From Lenzites betulinus (lineage: Eukaryota > Basidiomycota > Agaricomycetes > Polyporales > Polyporaceae): a stretch of DNA of 64,000 nt. Below are positions 44,682-59,602 of this stretch, one piece after another. A program made the position numbers and the translations under genes. Within the stretch, counting starts at the first letter, position 1, and each line of letters opens with the position of its first letter. The stretch covers positions 620,001 to 684,000 of the forward strand of contig JABYQU010000011.1 of NCBI GenBank assembly GCA_022264855.1, given 5' to 3'. A model generated the notes under the pieces. That model was not told the DNA's origin. It did not search any database and saw only the letters and a program-made list of their open reading frames with translations.

Positions 44682-45061
44682 CGCGAGCGTTCCGTTAACA
44701 GCTGTTGAGGTAACTTTTAGGGACCTGTACAGAGATTTGCTAACGAGGGGCTGATTTGCTTACAGGTGATGTGCTGAGCTGATGAATAGATTATAAGGGC
44801 TGGCAGTTGAAGTTGGAAATGATGATGGAGGTGTCGCTAGAGAAAGGAGGGGATTCTTAAGAGGAGGCAATCAGCTGCAGAAAGAGCTGGAGCGCACTCG
44901 CAACTCAATGCGCGCTTATCACGTGACCGTGATATACACCTTTTCGGCGCCAACGCGTCGTCACGTACGCGAGATTTGGTCGACCGTCGTACAAGACCGC
45001 AAGGCATAAACATGTACGAGTACAAAGATTTTCAAATCACAAGGGATATCAATGAGTGTCT
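44682..45061. other. Intergenic, 0.4 kb
   Basis: Promoter side of the pRiA4b-like gene and 3' side of the questin-oxidase-like gene; contains the sequence cgtgaccgtga near 44922. Nothing else is supported. Confidence 0.45.
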
Positions 45062-46875
45062 TTAGTCGTCGTTCTTCCACGCATCATCCCAGCCCAGCGC
45101 ACTGCGGTCCCAGGATCCCTCTTTCTGCCCATGAGTGACCCAACCCAGTGTTTCCATCACCACACCCGCTGCGCGCACAAAGATAGAGCCATCTACCTTT
45201 GCAATCCCCTCGTGCGTCTCCCGACCCTTCGTGTCGAACGCACCGATGACACTTCCAGGTGCGTGGCGTCCATACCGCTGCGCCGCGTAATACAGCACTC
45301 TGATCGCCTTCAGCGTATGCGCGTCCGGAGCGTACAAAACAGATGATATGATGCCTGGCCATGGGTTGAAGTTCGCGGCATCTTGTGAGCTCCCGATCGC
45401 TGACGCGTCCGCCTCAGGCGCACGCTCGTTGGGCGGGCGCGGCGCATCGGTATACGACATAACCAGCCCCGCGTCGATACGCGGCCGCCCGCGTATGGTC
45501 AGATATATAAGGAGCACCGGAACGAATGCGCGCAGCAACGTCGCCTTTGATTCCGCGCTTGGGATCGCCACAAGGAGGGACGGCACGAAAAGGGACGCAT
45601 TGAGCATGTGCATCAGGAAGAAGTCGAGCCGGGGCTTACGCCCACGGCGCCCAGCGCCGATGAGGAGCAGAGTCGACGTCCAGATTAGTTCTTCGACCTT
45701 TTCGTCGAATGCTGCTTGGCCGCGCGAGGTGTCGATCTGCCAGAGCGCAGATAGTCGGCGGATCTCCTCTGGGCGGCCGTCTGCGCACGCCGCTCGGAGG
45801 CGTCCCGAAAGGACCGCGTCAGGGTCGTATGGCATAACGGGCTTCATAATGTCGGAATCGTACGCCTGGCGCAAGATGGAAAGTAGCGAGTGGCCGTGGC
45901 TCGGTTGACGGTGCATAGGGTCAGTCCCCTTGTAGGCCAATGGCTCAAGATGGGGCGGTGGACTGTCGAGGGCGAACAGTTCAGGCCGAAAAGCGTCGTG
46001 GACGGCTGTCTGAGCCAATGCTGTGCGAGCCGTGTGAGAAGACCAACATGACGAATGACACAACACAAACCTTGTGCAACCATAGCGTCGCTCCCGAACT
46101 CAACTGCATACTGTAAAGCAGAGTCAGCTACGATGCAGGGCACTTTTACGGAATTGTCTCATACCCCCGTCTGAATGAGAGGATGTAACCTGTACAGTTC
46201 CGTTCAGTGAGGCCGCATTCACCCAGTACTAAATGATATGCACTTACGCTCCACCGACGAACCGGAGCAGCATGTGCGCCCCATTCCCGTTGGCCTGAGG
46301 CGCGAATATATATTTCTCCAGCACCTCGCCCACCCCATGTGCAGCAATCTCGCCCGTGAAAAATTCGAGGTAGTTGGGATAATATCTAGAAGCTCGTTAG
46401 CATCGACTGTGATATCTGTTGAACGCGCCCGTTTGAGCGTCGAAGCCCGGATGCTTACTTGCCGTCTCCAAGGAATGATGTCCAGTTCTCCGCCGTCATT
46501 GCCGCCTGCGATTCAACAGCACCGTCTCCTTCGGCGTGTTTCATGATTGAAATGCCCCATATATCCTTCGCCTCGGCATCGTATATCTTCTCCAAAAGTG
46601 CGGCAGGAGCACCTAAGTCATAAGCAGCCAGTAAACTGTGCGAAGAAATCACGATCAGCTACGAGCACTGCAAGATTGCTACGGTGGAGTCAAAAGGGCC
46701 CTTACTGGTGACTCAAATGGTTGTGGAAGCCCACGCGGCCCCAGAAGCAGTGGTGCCGCACCCGATCCTCTTCGAGGAGCCGCTCGATGGTGCGTTGCGT
46801 CTCAAAGGTAGCACCGGGCAGGTTGAGGAGGCCTGGTCTGATCGTCGGGGGCAGCGTGTGTCCGTTGCTCGTCAT
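45062..46875 (-). CDS. Questin-oxidase-like protein
   Basis: Member of the questin oxidase-like family, named after an Aspergillus enzyme that opens the anthraquinone ring of questin. Most fungal members have no known substrate. The N-terminal exon reads HTLPPTIRPGLLNLPGATFE then RVRHHCFWGRVGFHNHLSHH. The second region has SLLAAYDLGAPAALLEKIYD and MTAENWTSFLGDGK. The long last exon includes HGHSLLSILRQAYDSDIMKP, YLTIRGRPRIDAGLVMSY, FNPWPGIISSVLYAPDAHTL and KAIRVLYYAAQRYG and ends ALGWDDAWKNDD. Histidines in HHCFW, FHNHLSHH and HGHSLL are candidates for metal or catalytic roles. About five exons; the ATG at 46875 gives the family-like start. It lies 5 kb from the NRPS-like enzyme on the opposite strand. 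Confidence 0.88.
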
Positions 46876-47531
46876 CGTGACTCTGCACGAGGGGAGAGTG
46901 ATTGGCTATGGGTTTGTTTAAGATGACTGGGAGAATTCGCGCGGAGACTCAGCGAGCATGAGAATGGTCAATGCGTAGGCCCGGCCGTCGGTATATGTAC
47001 ACTGAATGGTGGCGGTGGGTATCATGGTGGCGTGCGGGAACTGAGCGGTCCATCTCCGAACAGAGTTCAAGCGTGGTCTCATGATACTCACGGACCGTCG
47101 GCGAGCCACTCGGGGTTCCCACTGACCACTTAATAGGGTACTGTGGCGTAGTACTGTGGGTATTTCGTGCTTCGCAGCGTTACATAGGCCTTTACTAGGC
47201 TTTCAGTGAGACAAAGTATGGGATAGGATCGATGGTTTCACTCACATCATCACAACGATGCTCAAATTCAAGCATCAGGATGACCAGGGATGACCGAGCA
47301 CAGGTATCACCTGTCGTGAGAGTCGCTGAGGGTACCCATGCGGCCCCACTAACATGTCAGCACGTGAGTATGAACGCGTTGGGTCCCTAACGTGTTGTCG
47401 CAGCTGTCCAGCGACGGGTGAAAGCGTTATACAATGATACATGTGAGCAACGCGATAGCACAACAGTCCTAGAAGACAAACGACCGATATGTGACGAGGG
47501 GCCGACAGAGACCACCGAAAGCACCTATTGA
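46876..47531. other. Intergenic, 0.65 kb
   Basis: Upstream of the questin-oxidase-like gene and downstream of PRP2. No gene is supported. Confidence 0.45.
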
Positions 47532-51344
<3,813 letters not shown>

Positions 51345-52042
51345 GGATGTAGCTGTGCGAAGTGCAAGTGCAAGCGTCGACGCGCTTCGGCGCCTTCGAA
51401 CGCTCAGCGCTTAGCGCGCAAGTGGTAGCACGTGGTATGCGACACCCACACAAACCAAGAATCGATAAAGTGAAACGTACAGTATCATCGTTAATATTGC
51501 ACGCCTTTAAAAACTTGTCGCTAATGTAGCGTTCGAGGTCGGATACGATGAATAAATGAGCGGGGTGCAAGCATGGAGTAGCGCCCAGAGCACGTGAAGG
51601 ATTCAAGCGCCGGGATGAAGTCAGCTAAGCGCCCATGTGAGACTGGACTCACGACTTTCATTATCAGAAACTTTCAAGACTCAAACAACGCGACGACTTA
51701 CACCATGACCGGTACCTGACCGGCTGCCTGAACTCGGAGTCTACGTGGAGTCTCATGTGCCCTCTGTTGTATACTAATCGATGTCTTGAGCTCACACTCC
51801 CTCACCTAAACCGATTATGAAACGTACGCCAGGCTGACATGATTGTGCTAAGGGGCAGTCTCAGCCATGCGGTTTGCTCTTGCTTCAGCTTAGAAAGCGT
51901 CTTCCGCGAGGGCAGCTATGCATTGCGCAATGCGTGATATTCTTGTCTTAAAGGGACAACATCTACAGGTCGATCTTTTCAATCTACTGCACCGCTTGCT
52001 CCCTCAGGCCTCAGATCTCAGAAGCGCCCCCTCCTCACAATA
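51345..52042. other. Divergent intergenic region, PRP2 and epoxide hydrolase
   Basis: About 0.7 kb that contains the relic PRP2 exon in its left part. The rest (51600-52042) is promoter of the epoxide-hydrolase-like gene; no gene is seen. Confidence 0.5.
51480..51575 (-). pseudogene. Decayed duplicate of PRP2 first exon
   Basis: The minus strand encodes SDLERYISDKFLK, nearly the PRP2 N-terminus, 202 bp upstream of the real one. The start codon position (51544-51546) reads GTA instead of ATG, and the following splice donor GT has become GC. Similarity runs on into the first intron (gtgcaat-gtt-gat region) and upstream of the start, so this is a local tandem duplication of genomic DNA, not a retrocopy. 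It cannot initiate at the usual codon. Confidence 0.75.
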
Positions 52043-53109
52043 ATGGCTGCTCCGACCCAGATCAAGACCGTCATCGTCGATAACGGCGTAGAGATATTTT
52101 ACCGCGAGGCCGTTCCTGCCTCCACTCAGGCTGTCAATGCTCTACCTGTCATCTTGCTCTTGCACGGCTTCCCCTCGTCGTCCTTCCAATACCGCAACCT
52201 TATCCCGCGCCTCGCGGAAAAGTACAGAGTCGTCGCCCCGGACCTCCCAGGGTTTGGATTCACCGTCGTCCCGGAAGCGCGGAAGTATGAGTGCACGTTC
52301 GCCTCGATCGCGAACACTACCGCCGCCTTCCTAGATGCCCTGAAGATTACCAAGTTTGTTGTCTATGCGTTCGACTACGGCGCGCCCACGGCATTCCGGT
52401 AAGGCATAGCGATCAAGTTGGCACCAGTCCCAATTTGACCGGATACAGAACCGCCCTCCAACGACCCGAGGCGATCATGGCCATAATATCGCAGAACGGG
52501 AACGCGTATGAGGAGGGGCTAGGTGCTTCTCACTGGGCTACTTCGCGAGCGGTCTGGGCGGACCCTACTCCTGAGAGAGTGAAGGCCCTCGAGGCGCGCC
52601 TCACCTTCGACGCCAGAAAGGGACAAGTATGTACACGCAACGCTGTGTTTCCGCGCGTTGACATTCATTGCTCTACCCCTATTACAGTACGTCAACGGGT
52701 CGCCTGATCCGTCCGTTATCCCACCCGAGACATACCACCTCGACTACTACCTCATAACTCGTCCCGGAAATAAAGAGATCCAGCTCAGCTACTTCGTCGA
52801 TTACGGGACCAACGTCGCGCTGTATCCGCAATTCCAAGAATACTTCCGCACCTACCGCCCGCCGACCCTCGCAGTGTGGGGCAAGAACGATCCGTCGTTC
52901 ATACCTGCAGGGGCCGAAGCTTTCAAGAAGGACAATCCCGACGCGATCGTGAAGTTCGTAGATGCTGGGCATTTTGCTCTGTGAGTCCTTTCTACTACTA
53001 CCATGTTGTCAACACATTTGTGGAGTCGGCTGACTGCACATCCAGGGAGACTTCCCTTGAAGAAATTACGCAGGAGATCCTCAGCTTCCTCGTTGGCATT
53101 GGTATCTAA
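52043..53109 (+). CDS. Epoxide-hydrolase-like alpha/beta hydrolase, copy 1
   Basis: Soluble alpha/beta hydrolase of about 290 residues related to epoxide hydrolases and haloalkane dehalogenases. Visible parts: VILLLHGFPSSSFQYRNLIP (oxyanion HGFP), VVAPDLPGFGFT, and the nucleophile elbow VYAFDYGAP, where Asp takes the nucleophile position. The cap region follows (NGNAYEEGLGA, WADPTPERVKALEA), then PTLAVWGKNDPSF (acidic member) and VDAGHFALE (catalytic His). Four exons: intron one after TAFR, one after ARKGQ, one after HFAL. The C-terminus is FLVGIGI. The start MAAPTQIKT is shared with copy 2 at 62494-63567. The aspartate nucleophile and His support hydrolysis of an epoxide or halide through an ester intermediate; the substrate is unknown. 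Confidence 0.9.
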
Positions 53110-54186
53110 AAAGCAAACAGAAAGGATTAACATGTTAAATGTTTTTGTACGACTCACAGCTTTAAGCCATCCATACGAATATCCCATGCTCTTGGTACTG
53201 TCTCGTCGTTGCGGATCCCCTGTATCTGCATGCAGAGTACGCGCTCTCAATCTAGTATCAATTCTCTTGGACTACCGATGCCTGCAGACGATGATCGAGC
53301 GTACTAAGAACAACGACTGGCAAAGCTTATTCAGGGGGCATTCGTGGGGACGAGAGGCAGCACTCGCAGATACATGGGAACACTCGTTAGCCTACTCACC
53401 CACCAATGAGCCATAGCAGGGCCCACGGCATCACAGACAACTCTTCGATTGCATAACGTCACGGACGCATCCGTGACGTTGCGGTAGAAAAGACATACAG
53501 CGTATGTGTAATATGTGCATATGAGACAGCGACATTGATCAGATGCAGACTAATAGTGGTACAGTATGCAGCGAGCGCGGCGCAGGCCCGGTTCGGGTGT
53601 TGACTGACGTATATGTACTAATGAGGGGGAGCGGGACGAAGAAACAAGGGGCTTGTATGCGATACCTTCTGGTGACTAATGGTAGTCCGAATCCGGGTTG
53701 TTGCTGTTGCAGTTGTATCGAACACATGCTTGGGGGTTCAGATCTCAGATGCGGAAAATGCGGGTCCAGGAAGAGCGGGATGGGGAGTGGTGGGGAGGGT
53801 GCGCAGAATGGAAGGGGGTGCGCAGGAAGCGTTAGAGACCAAGGGCGACGGCATAGAACAATAAGCGAGGAGAGTGCATGCGAAAGGCCCGACGACAGCG
53901 AGAAAACATAGCATAACGAGATCACGGAGCAAACGCAGCTTAAACGGGGATATGGACACGGATTGGGCATGACGGCGACAGGCGCAGTACGCCGGGTTCG
54001 ACCTGCGATCATTTTCATGGGCGGCATCGTCCAAGAGAGGACCGCAGATGCCGTCGAGCGGAGCAGGAGCGCCGACGGCCAGTGTGGAGGGCATACGCCC
54101 CAAGGTACCCAATGCCCAATGTGGGCGGCCGACAAGGGCAAGGCAATCACAACCAACAGGTAGCTTGGGTTGACGTTTGCTGTGGG
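53110..54186. other. Intergenic between convergent genes
   Basis: 1.1 kb between the 3' ends of the hydrolase and MPS1 genes. It contains a perfect inverted repeat at 53455-53480. Frames such as 53539-54156 (minus) have no recognisable motifs. Confidence 0.5.
53455..53480. repeat. Perfect 11-bp inverted repeat with TGACGT cores
   Basis: Arms aacgtcacgga and tccgtgacgtt are separated by cgca. Each arm contains the CRE half or full core TGACGT/ACGTCA. It could be a hairpin terminator or a double bZIP site; the position between convergent genes favours a 3' structure. Confidence 0.5.
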
Positions 54187-57061
54187 TCACCCGGTAAGCT
54201 CTTTGAGCTCTCTCACGAGGCGCTACACGATGAGAAGCATGAGCGTGCGTTACAAGCATAGACATGCTGCGCCGAACTCACTGCAGCGTCCGCCTGGAGC
54301 TTATCGTCCGTGAACTCATGGAAGTTCCCCTGCGCACCCAGTCTGATGCCGTACAGCAGGAGCTGCCGCATGTAGTGCGGGTTGATGATCGTCTCGTCAG
54401 GTTTCAGCAACGACTCGGCGGTCGGCGGCGTTGGCGTACGAGGTGGCGGCGATGGTGTAGACGTCGGCAACATCACTGGCTCAGCTGCAGGGATCTCGGT
54501 CAATATACATGTAAGCGGGCACAATAGAACCAAGTATACATACGTTCGAGCCAATTCTGCGCGAGCAGCTCCGGTATCGTCGCACGCTCCTTGGGGTTGC
54601 GCACCAGACAGCTCTTCATCGTATTGATGATGCTCTGCGGCACGCGCACCTTCCGGTCTTCGGGGTCTACTTCTGGAGGTGGTGACGCGTCTGGGGGCAG
54701 TTCCTTGGGCGGCGGCGTGACCGGCACCGCATATTCTGGGAAGTGGATGATGTGCTCCGTGTCCGGGATGGCTTTCATCTTATGATACACCGATAGTGCC
54801 TGGAACGGCGGCTGCCCGTATACCATTTGGTAAAGGATACAACCAAGCGACCACACGTCAGACGGACGGCCGACCTTGAGGCGGCGCATCCCATCTGGCA
54901 GTTCGATGGCTTCGGGCGACATGTAGTTCACCGTCCCGATCTGGTGGTCGCGCTGGATGTTGGTTGTGTCGTTCGCGATCGCGTTGGCGATACCGAAGTC
55001 GATAAGCTTCAGTTGGCCGCGCACGAGAACAAAGTTCGCGGGCTTCAGGTCAGAGTGAACAATCTTCTCCTCATGGATGACATGCACGGCTTGTAGCATC
55101 TATTCTCGGCAGACGCATGAATGGAAGGACCATGGGCGGTGTCGAGCATACACTGACCTGCTTCCAGTAGTACGCGATCCACACTGGATCCATCATTTCT
55201 TTCTGTTGCTCCTGCAAAAGCTTCGCCAAATCTGCGTAATAGTGAGCATCTATCCCGGTATAGCCTTCTGGAATACGCACCTATCTCGCCGCACTCCATC
55301 ACCAGCAGTAAATAACCCTTCGTGTTCGCTGTCGTCTGCTTAACCTCGCTGTCGTATAGTCTGATTATACGGGCATTGCCCTCAAGGCGCTTCAGAAGCC
55401 CAATCTCGTTCATGTACCCCGCCATCGTCTCTGCGTCGACCTTGTCTAGCGCGACGCGCTTGACCGCGAAGATCTCGTTCGCGCTTGTCATGACCCGAAA
55501 CACGCGCGATGAGCCGCCTTTGCCAATCATGTCGAGCCGCGCGTACGCCTTCCTGTTCACCTGTTTGATGTGCGGATAGTGAGCGGCCATTCGTGGTGAG
55601 GAAGGGCTCGAGGCGGCGGCGGCGGCGGTTGTTGTGCGGTGCAGAAGGGGTTCACTCACATATATTTGGCGGGTGCCCGTGCCGAATACCTGCACCGGGG
55701 CAAGCGTCGTGGGTTGCGCTTTCGCCTGAGGGGGTCGCATGGGGGCGGGCTGAGTCTGCGCTTGTTGTTGGGACTGATACTGTTGCTGCAGCTGCTGATG
55801 AGGTTCTTCAGGAGCGGTCGCCCATTGCCCATTTGACTGTTCAGTCGCGGTAGGGCTGCGTCTATGCCGCATCGCAACGCCTTCCACTGCCGTGGGGGAC
55901 CCACCCCCATGGCGGACGGTATCAGAGTCTCTTCGTTGGTGTCGCAAATGGGCGTGCTGTTGGATCTGCTGATGAGGTGGAGAGGGCGCGGGTGCGTAAC
56001 CTGTGTACATTTGCTGAGTCCCCGCTACCCTGCTGAAGCAAGTCGTCTCCCCCAACACACCTGCCGCTGCTATCGCGGCGGCTTCTTCCGCTTCGCGCCT
56101 TGCATAGCCTGATCATAGTAATTAGCCATGCACTGAAGCCACGCGAGCATTAGAAACAAGACGCAGGGAACATACCCTCTTCAAGCGCGATCTCGCGTTC
56201 TTGCCGAATCTTCTCTTCCAGAGTCACCCGTCGTGCTCCCAATGTCCCAGGACGCATGTGGGTCATTGGGCGTTCCGGAGCAGCATGTTCCAGACCGGGA
56301 GGCGCCTCACTCAGGCTTGCAGAACGTCGCGGCCGGACAGGAGGATGCACCGGGGCTGCCGGAGCTGACTGCTCTGGCTCCTCGTTCGCCTCCGATATCC
56401 TGTTGAATCCAAGTGATTTGCTTGGGATCGAACGTATCTGGCGGACCATGCGTGTTGCGCGCATGTTCTCCTTCTCATCTACAGCGCCGAGCGCCGTCTG
56501 CGCAGCCGGCTTAGAATCGCCTTCGGGCAGGTCTTCCAATCGGACGCGGCGGGGGCCACCTATTTTGCGCCCTGTGCCTGGATTGGCAGTTGCGAGGGAG
56601 GAGTAGCCGCGGACAAGCCCCGCCGGAGTGTTCGACACAGGACCAGACACAACGCGCTGCAGTTGACGGGGGTTGTATATAGATTCCTGGGGAAGGGACT
56701 CCGAACGCGCAAGAGGCGCAGGGCGGGCATAGGTTGGAGCAGGGGTGGGCGAGGGCGCTTTCGGCGGGGAGTCCGTGGGTGTGGGCGGCGTCGACGACTT
56801 GGTGGAGCCTTTCGAAACGCGAACGATTTCGCCCCGCGAGTTGCGCTCGTACACGAATGAGAGTTCCGACAGGTCCCAAAGCACAGAGTCGTCCGAGTCG
56901 GTAGGAGACTTGTCGAGTTTAGTGGGGCCATCACGAGATGGCGGCGGCGAGTGCGATGGCGTATTCGGTGAGGATTCGCGACGATCCAAACGCGTGCCGG
57001 TTCCGAAGGTGGGGAAAGGAGTCGTTCCTGGGTAAGACGATCCAGGTAGGAGAGAAGCCAT
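54187..57061 (-). CDS. MPS1: Spindle checkpoint kinase Mps1/TTK
   Basis: Dual-specificity kinase that acts at kinetochores in the spindle assembly checkpoint and in spindle-pole duplication. The N-terminal about 600 residues are disordered, with Pro/Ser-rich blocks (DSVLWDLSELSFVYERNSRG), a Gln-rich stretch (QQLQQQYQSQQQAQTQPAP) and an Ala run from a GCC repeat. The kinase domain has LDMIGKGGSSRVFRV (glycine loop), IFAVKRVAL (catalytic Lys), the TTK-like LAKLLQEQQ, HSDLKPANFVLV, LIDFGIANAIANDTTNIQRD and GTVNYMSPEAI. The C-terminus after the kinase reads NPHYMRQLLLYGIRLG, then LQADAA and, after a last intron, RLVRELKELTG, the position of the lipid- or kinetochore-binding tail in the family. 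Start ATG at 57061. Frames join throughout. Confidence 0.92.
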
Positions 57062-57809
57062 GATGGGAGGAAGAGGAACAAGTCAGCGATACAGAGCGAT
57101 TCTAGGGCAGACCAGTTTAGCGGTGAAGAACAGAGAGACAAAAGTAGGGGGGCGCACCTTCAAAGCAATGGAAGTACAAACCTTTGGTCTTCAGTCTATC
57201 CCAAGCGTGGCGCAGCCGTGCGTAGTCTGTGAAGCCTCATATTAGTTTTGCTACAAAGGCAAGTTTCACGAGCCGCGGTGGACATTGTCGACATTGACCA
57301 CCTTGCGAGCCGGGAGCCGACGAAGATGACACTGTCGTGTCTAACGCGTCGTCACCCGTCGTCCATATCCTTGCGTTTATCCACAAGACGCACGCCCCAA
57401 GTCCTCCGTATTTCACGTAGACAGTGCACCACTCGAGCGTGCTCCGAGTAATCCAGATGAGAGATACTCACCGTTGCGAGACAACGAGGCCCGATGATGA
57501 GACCAGTGGAGGGTATCAGAGGGGGGAGTTCGCGTGGACGTAGCGGTTTGACGAGTCACGAAGGGTTTACCTAAGGCAGGGAGGAGTGGCAGGGGAGAAT
57601 GCAAGCGGCGAGCGCGAGGGATTGTTGGACTTAATAGACGCCCGTCGTTGAACTCGCGGCATACACGAGGCAGCGACACGATCACGTGGGCAACGCACCC
57701 CACGTGGCACGCATATACGCAGCGCTTAGCACGCAGCGCCGCCGTTTCTGTACGAGTTCAACATACATGCTATAGTACAAAGTTTCTTCTTGAGTCTACA
57801 GCCAGCTAC
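57062..57809. other. Intergenic, MPS1 promoter side
   Basis: 0.75 kb between UreG and MPS1, both on the minus strand. Contains ACGCGTCGT-type GC-rich motifs near 57340 and CACGTG at 57704. No gene is supported. Confidence 0.45.
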
Positions 57810-58919
57810 TTATTCATCGGAAGCTGCGCCGGGCTGCCCTGGGCTTCCTGCAGTCCGCCACGCAGCGAGAATTAGCTCCACTACGTCGTCCACGGCCTTC
57901 CCCTGCTTTACACTTGTGAACACAGTGGGGCCATCGCCGCGCATCAACTTCGCGTCCCTATCCATGACCTCCAATGACGCGCCAACGTAAGGTGCAAGGT
58001 CGATCTACAGACGCGTCGGCTACCGACTTCATGCCTCTGATAGATCAATACAGCTCACCTTGTTGACAATAAGGAGGTCTGACTGCGAGATGCCGGGTCC
58101 CCCTTTCCTCGGGATCTTGTCTCCTCCCTGACATGGTTTATGTTAAACTATACAACGACGCGTAGAAGTCGCACATACCGAGACGTCGATAACATAGATG
58201 ATGTAATCCGCAAGCTCGCGCGAGTAGTTCGCCGCCAGGTTGTCGCCGCCGCTTTCCACGAACAGCAGCTGGCAGCCGTACTTTGCCTGCAGCGTCTCCA
58301 ACGCGCCCATGTTTGCGCTGATGTCCTCCCGGATCGCAGCATGTGGGCAGCCCCCGGTCTCGATGGCGAGGATGCGCGAGGGCGGGAGAGCCTTATTTTT
58401 GATCAAGAACTCCTGGTCCTCTTTTGTGAAGATGTCGTTCGTCACCGTTGCTGTATGCCATTCGATCAATGAGGAGACTGTGGGCAAAGTGCAGGACGCG
58501 CACCAATGTTATACTGTTCTCTCAGCTTCTGGCATAGCGCGAGCGTGAGAGCGGTCTTCCCGGAACCGACAGGGCTGGTCGTAATCTTAGATAAGTTCAC
58601 TCGTGAAACGTTGCGCAGCCTCCGAAACATACATACCCACCGATGCCAACTGTAAAGCCGCGTTCTTCGAAGTTCCGCGAGGTGTAGTTAGGCATGTCAC
58701 GCTCCGCGAACTTGCCTGCACGCGCCTCAGGTCAGATTATTTCTAACTTTCATGCTTACAGACCATGTACTCACCGGGATGGTCCAGATGCTCGTGCGTA
58801 TGCCCATGCTCATCCGCTCCGTGCGAATGACTGGGCCCGTCCCCGTGTGAATGGGTATGCGCCCCCAGCGCGCCAGTCGCTCCAGTGAGGTTATTGATGA
58901 ACTGGACAGTATCGGACAT
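57810..58919 (-). CDS. ureG: Urease accessory GTPase UreG
   Basis: GTPase chaperone that delivers nickel to urease with the UreD/UreF proteins, enabling urea breakdown. The N-terminus is His-rich ([20 protein letters not shown]), a nickel-binding feature common in plant and fungal UreG. The core has [20 protein letters not shown] (P-loop), [30 protein letters not shown] (the conserved C-P-H nickel site), [35 protein letters not shown] and [12 protein letters not shown] (guanine specificity). It ends PGAASDE. About six exons; start ATG at 58919 gives [10 protein letters not shown]. No other urease gene lies in the window. Divergent from the second M3 peptidase. Confidence 0.95.
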
Positions 58920-59602
58920 GTCGGCTACTCAAAACTGAGAGAAGATGCGTCGCTTCGTGTATGCGCGGAGATGGTAGCGGGTCGAAGATAATAAATAAGC
59001 CTGGCGATAAGCCAGGACGGTGCGGAGACGCTGTGCAGGCGCCTACAAAGTGTATCTGCCCACTTTGGGAAGTAACTTCTAGTACACGTTTGCTTCAACC
59101 GCGATCCTCCAAAACTCGGTGTGTTTAGTTTGCTCCAAGACGAATCCTGATTGAAGTCCCTGATTAAAGGCAGTGTAGAAAAATCCATCATGGCACGTGG
59201 AAGGCCGAAGTACCCTGGCATTGTAGCACCGCCATGCGTTCGGGCCGCTTCGCATGTACAGCCAAGGTGTGCTCTTCAAGTTGAGTCGTGACCAGGCTCG
59301 GGCTGCGCAATCGTACTCCCGGGTATGTCAATCCTCTTACTATCTTAATCGAGGGCCTTCCTTACGTTGCCCCAGGGGTCACTGCCTGAACTTCCCCGCA
59401 ATCTTTGACACTGATTCTCCCACAAAGTGCCGAACAGCGCAGAAGTTCGATGCCATCTATCAACGTATATCAAAGCTCGCGATGCGATCTCGGACAGAAC
59501 TCCAATGCACTCTAACGGGCGACGGCATACTATATCACAGCTCCGGAACCCAGGTGGCTTCAGGGACAGCCCAACCCTACTACCGTCGTCGCACCACCAT
59601 TC
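58920..59602. other. Divergent intergenic region, UreG and M3 copy 2
   Basis: 0.68 kb. A plus-strand frame at 59254-59658 runs into the peptidase start in another frame and is not a gene. No presequence-coding exon for the peptidase was found here. Confidence 0.45.

Noticed and set aside
51480..51575. Relic PRP2 exon as an alternative first exon
   Set aside because: It lacks an ATG at the start position and has lost the GT donor, so it is more simply a dead duplicate.
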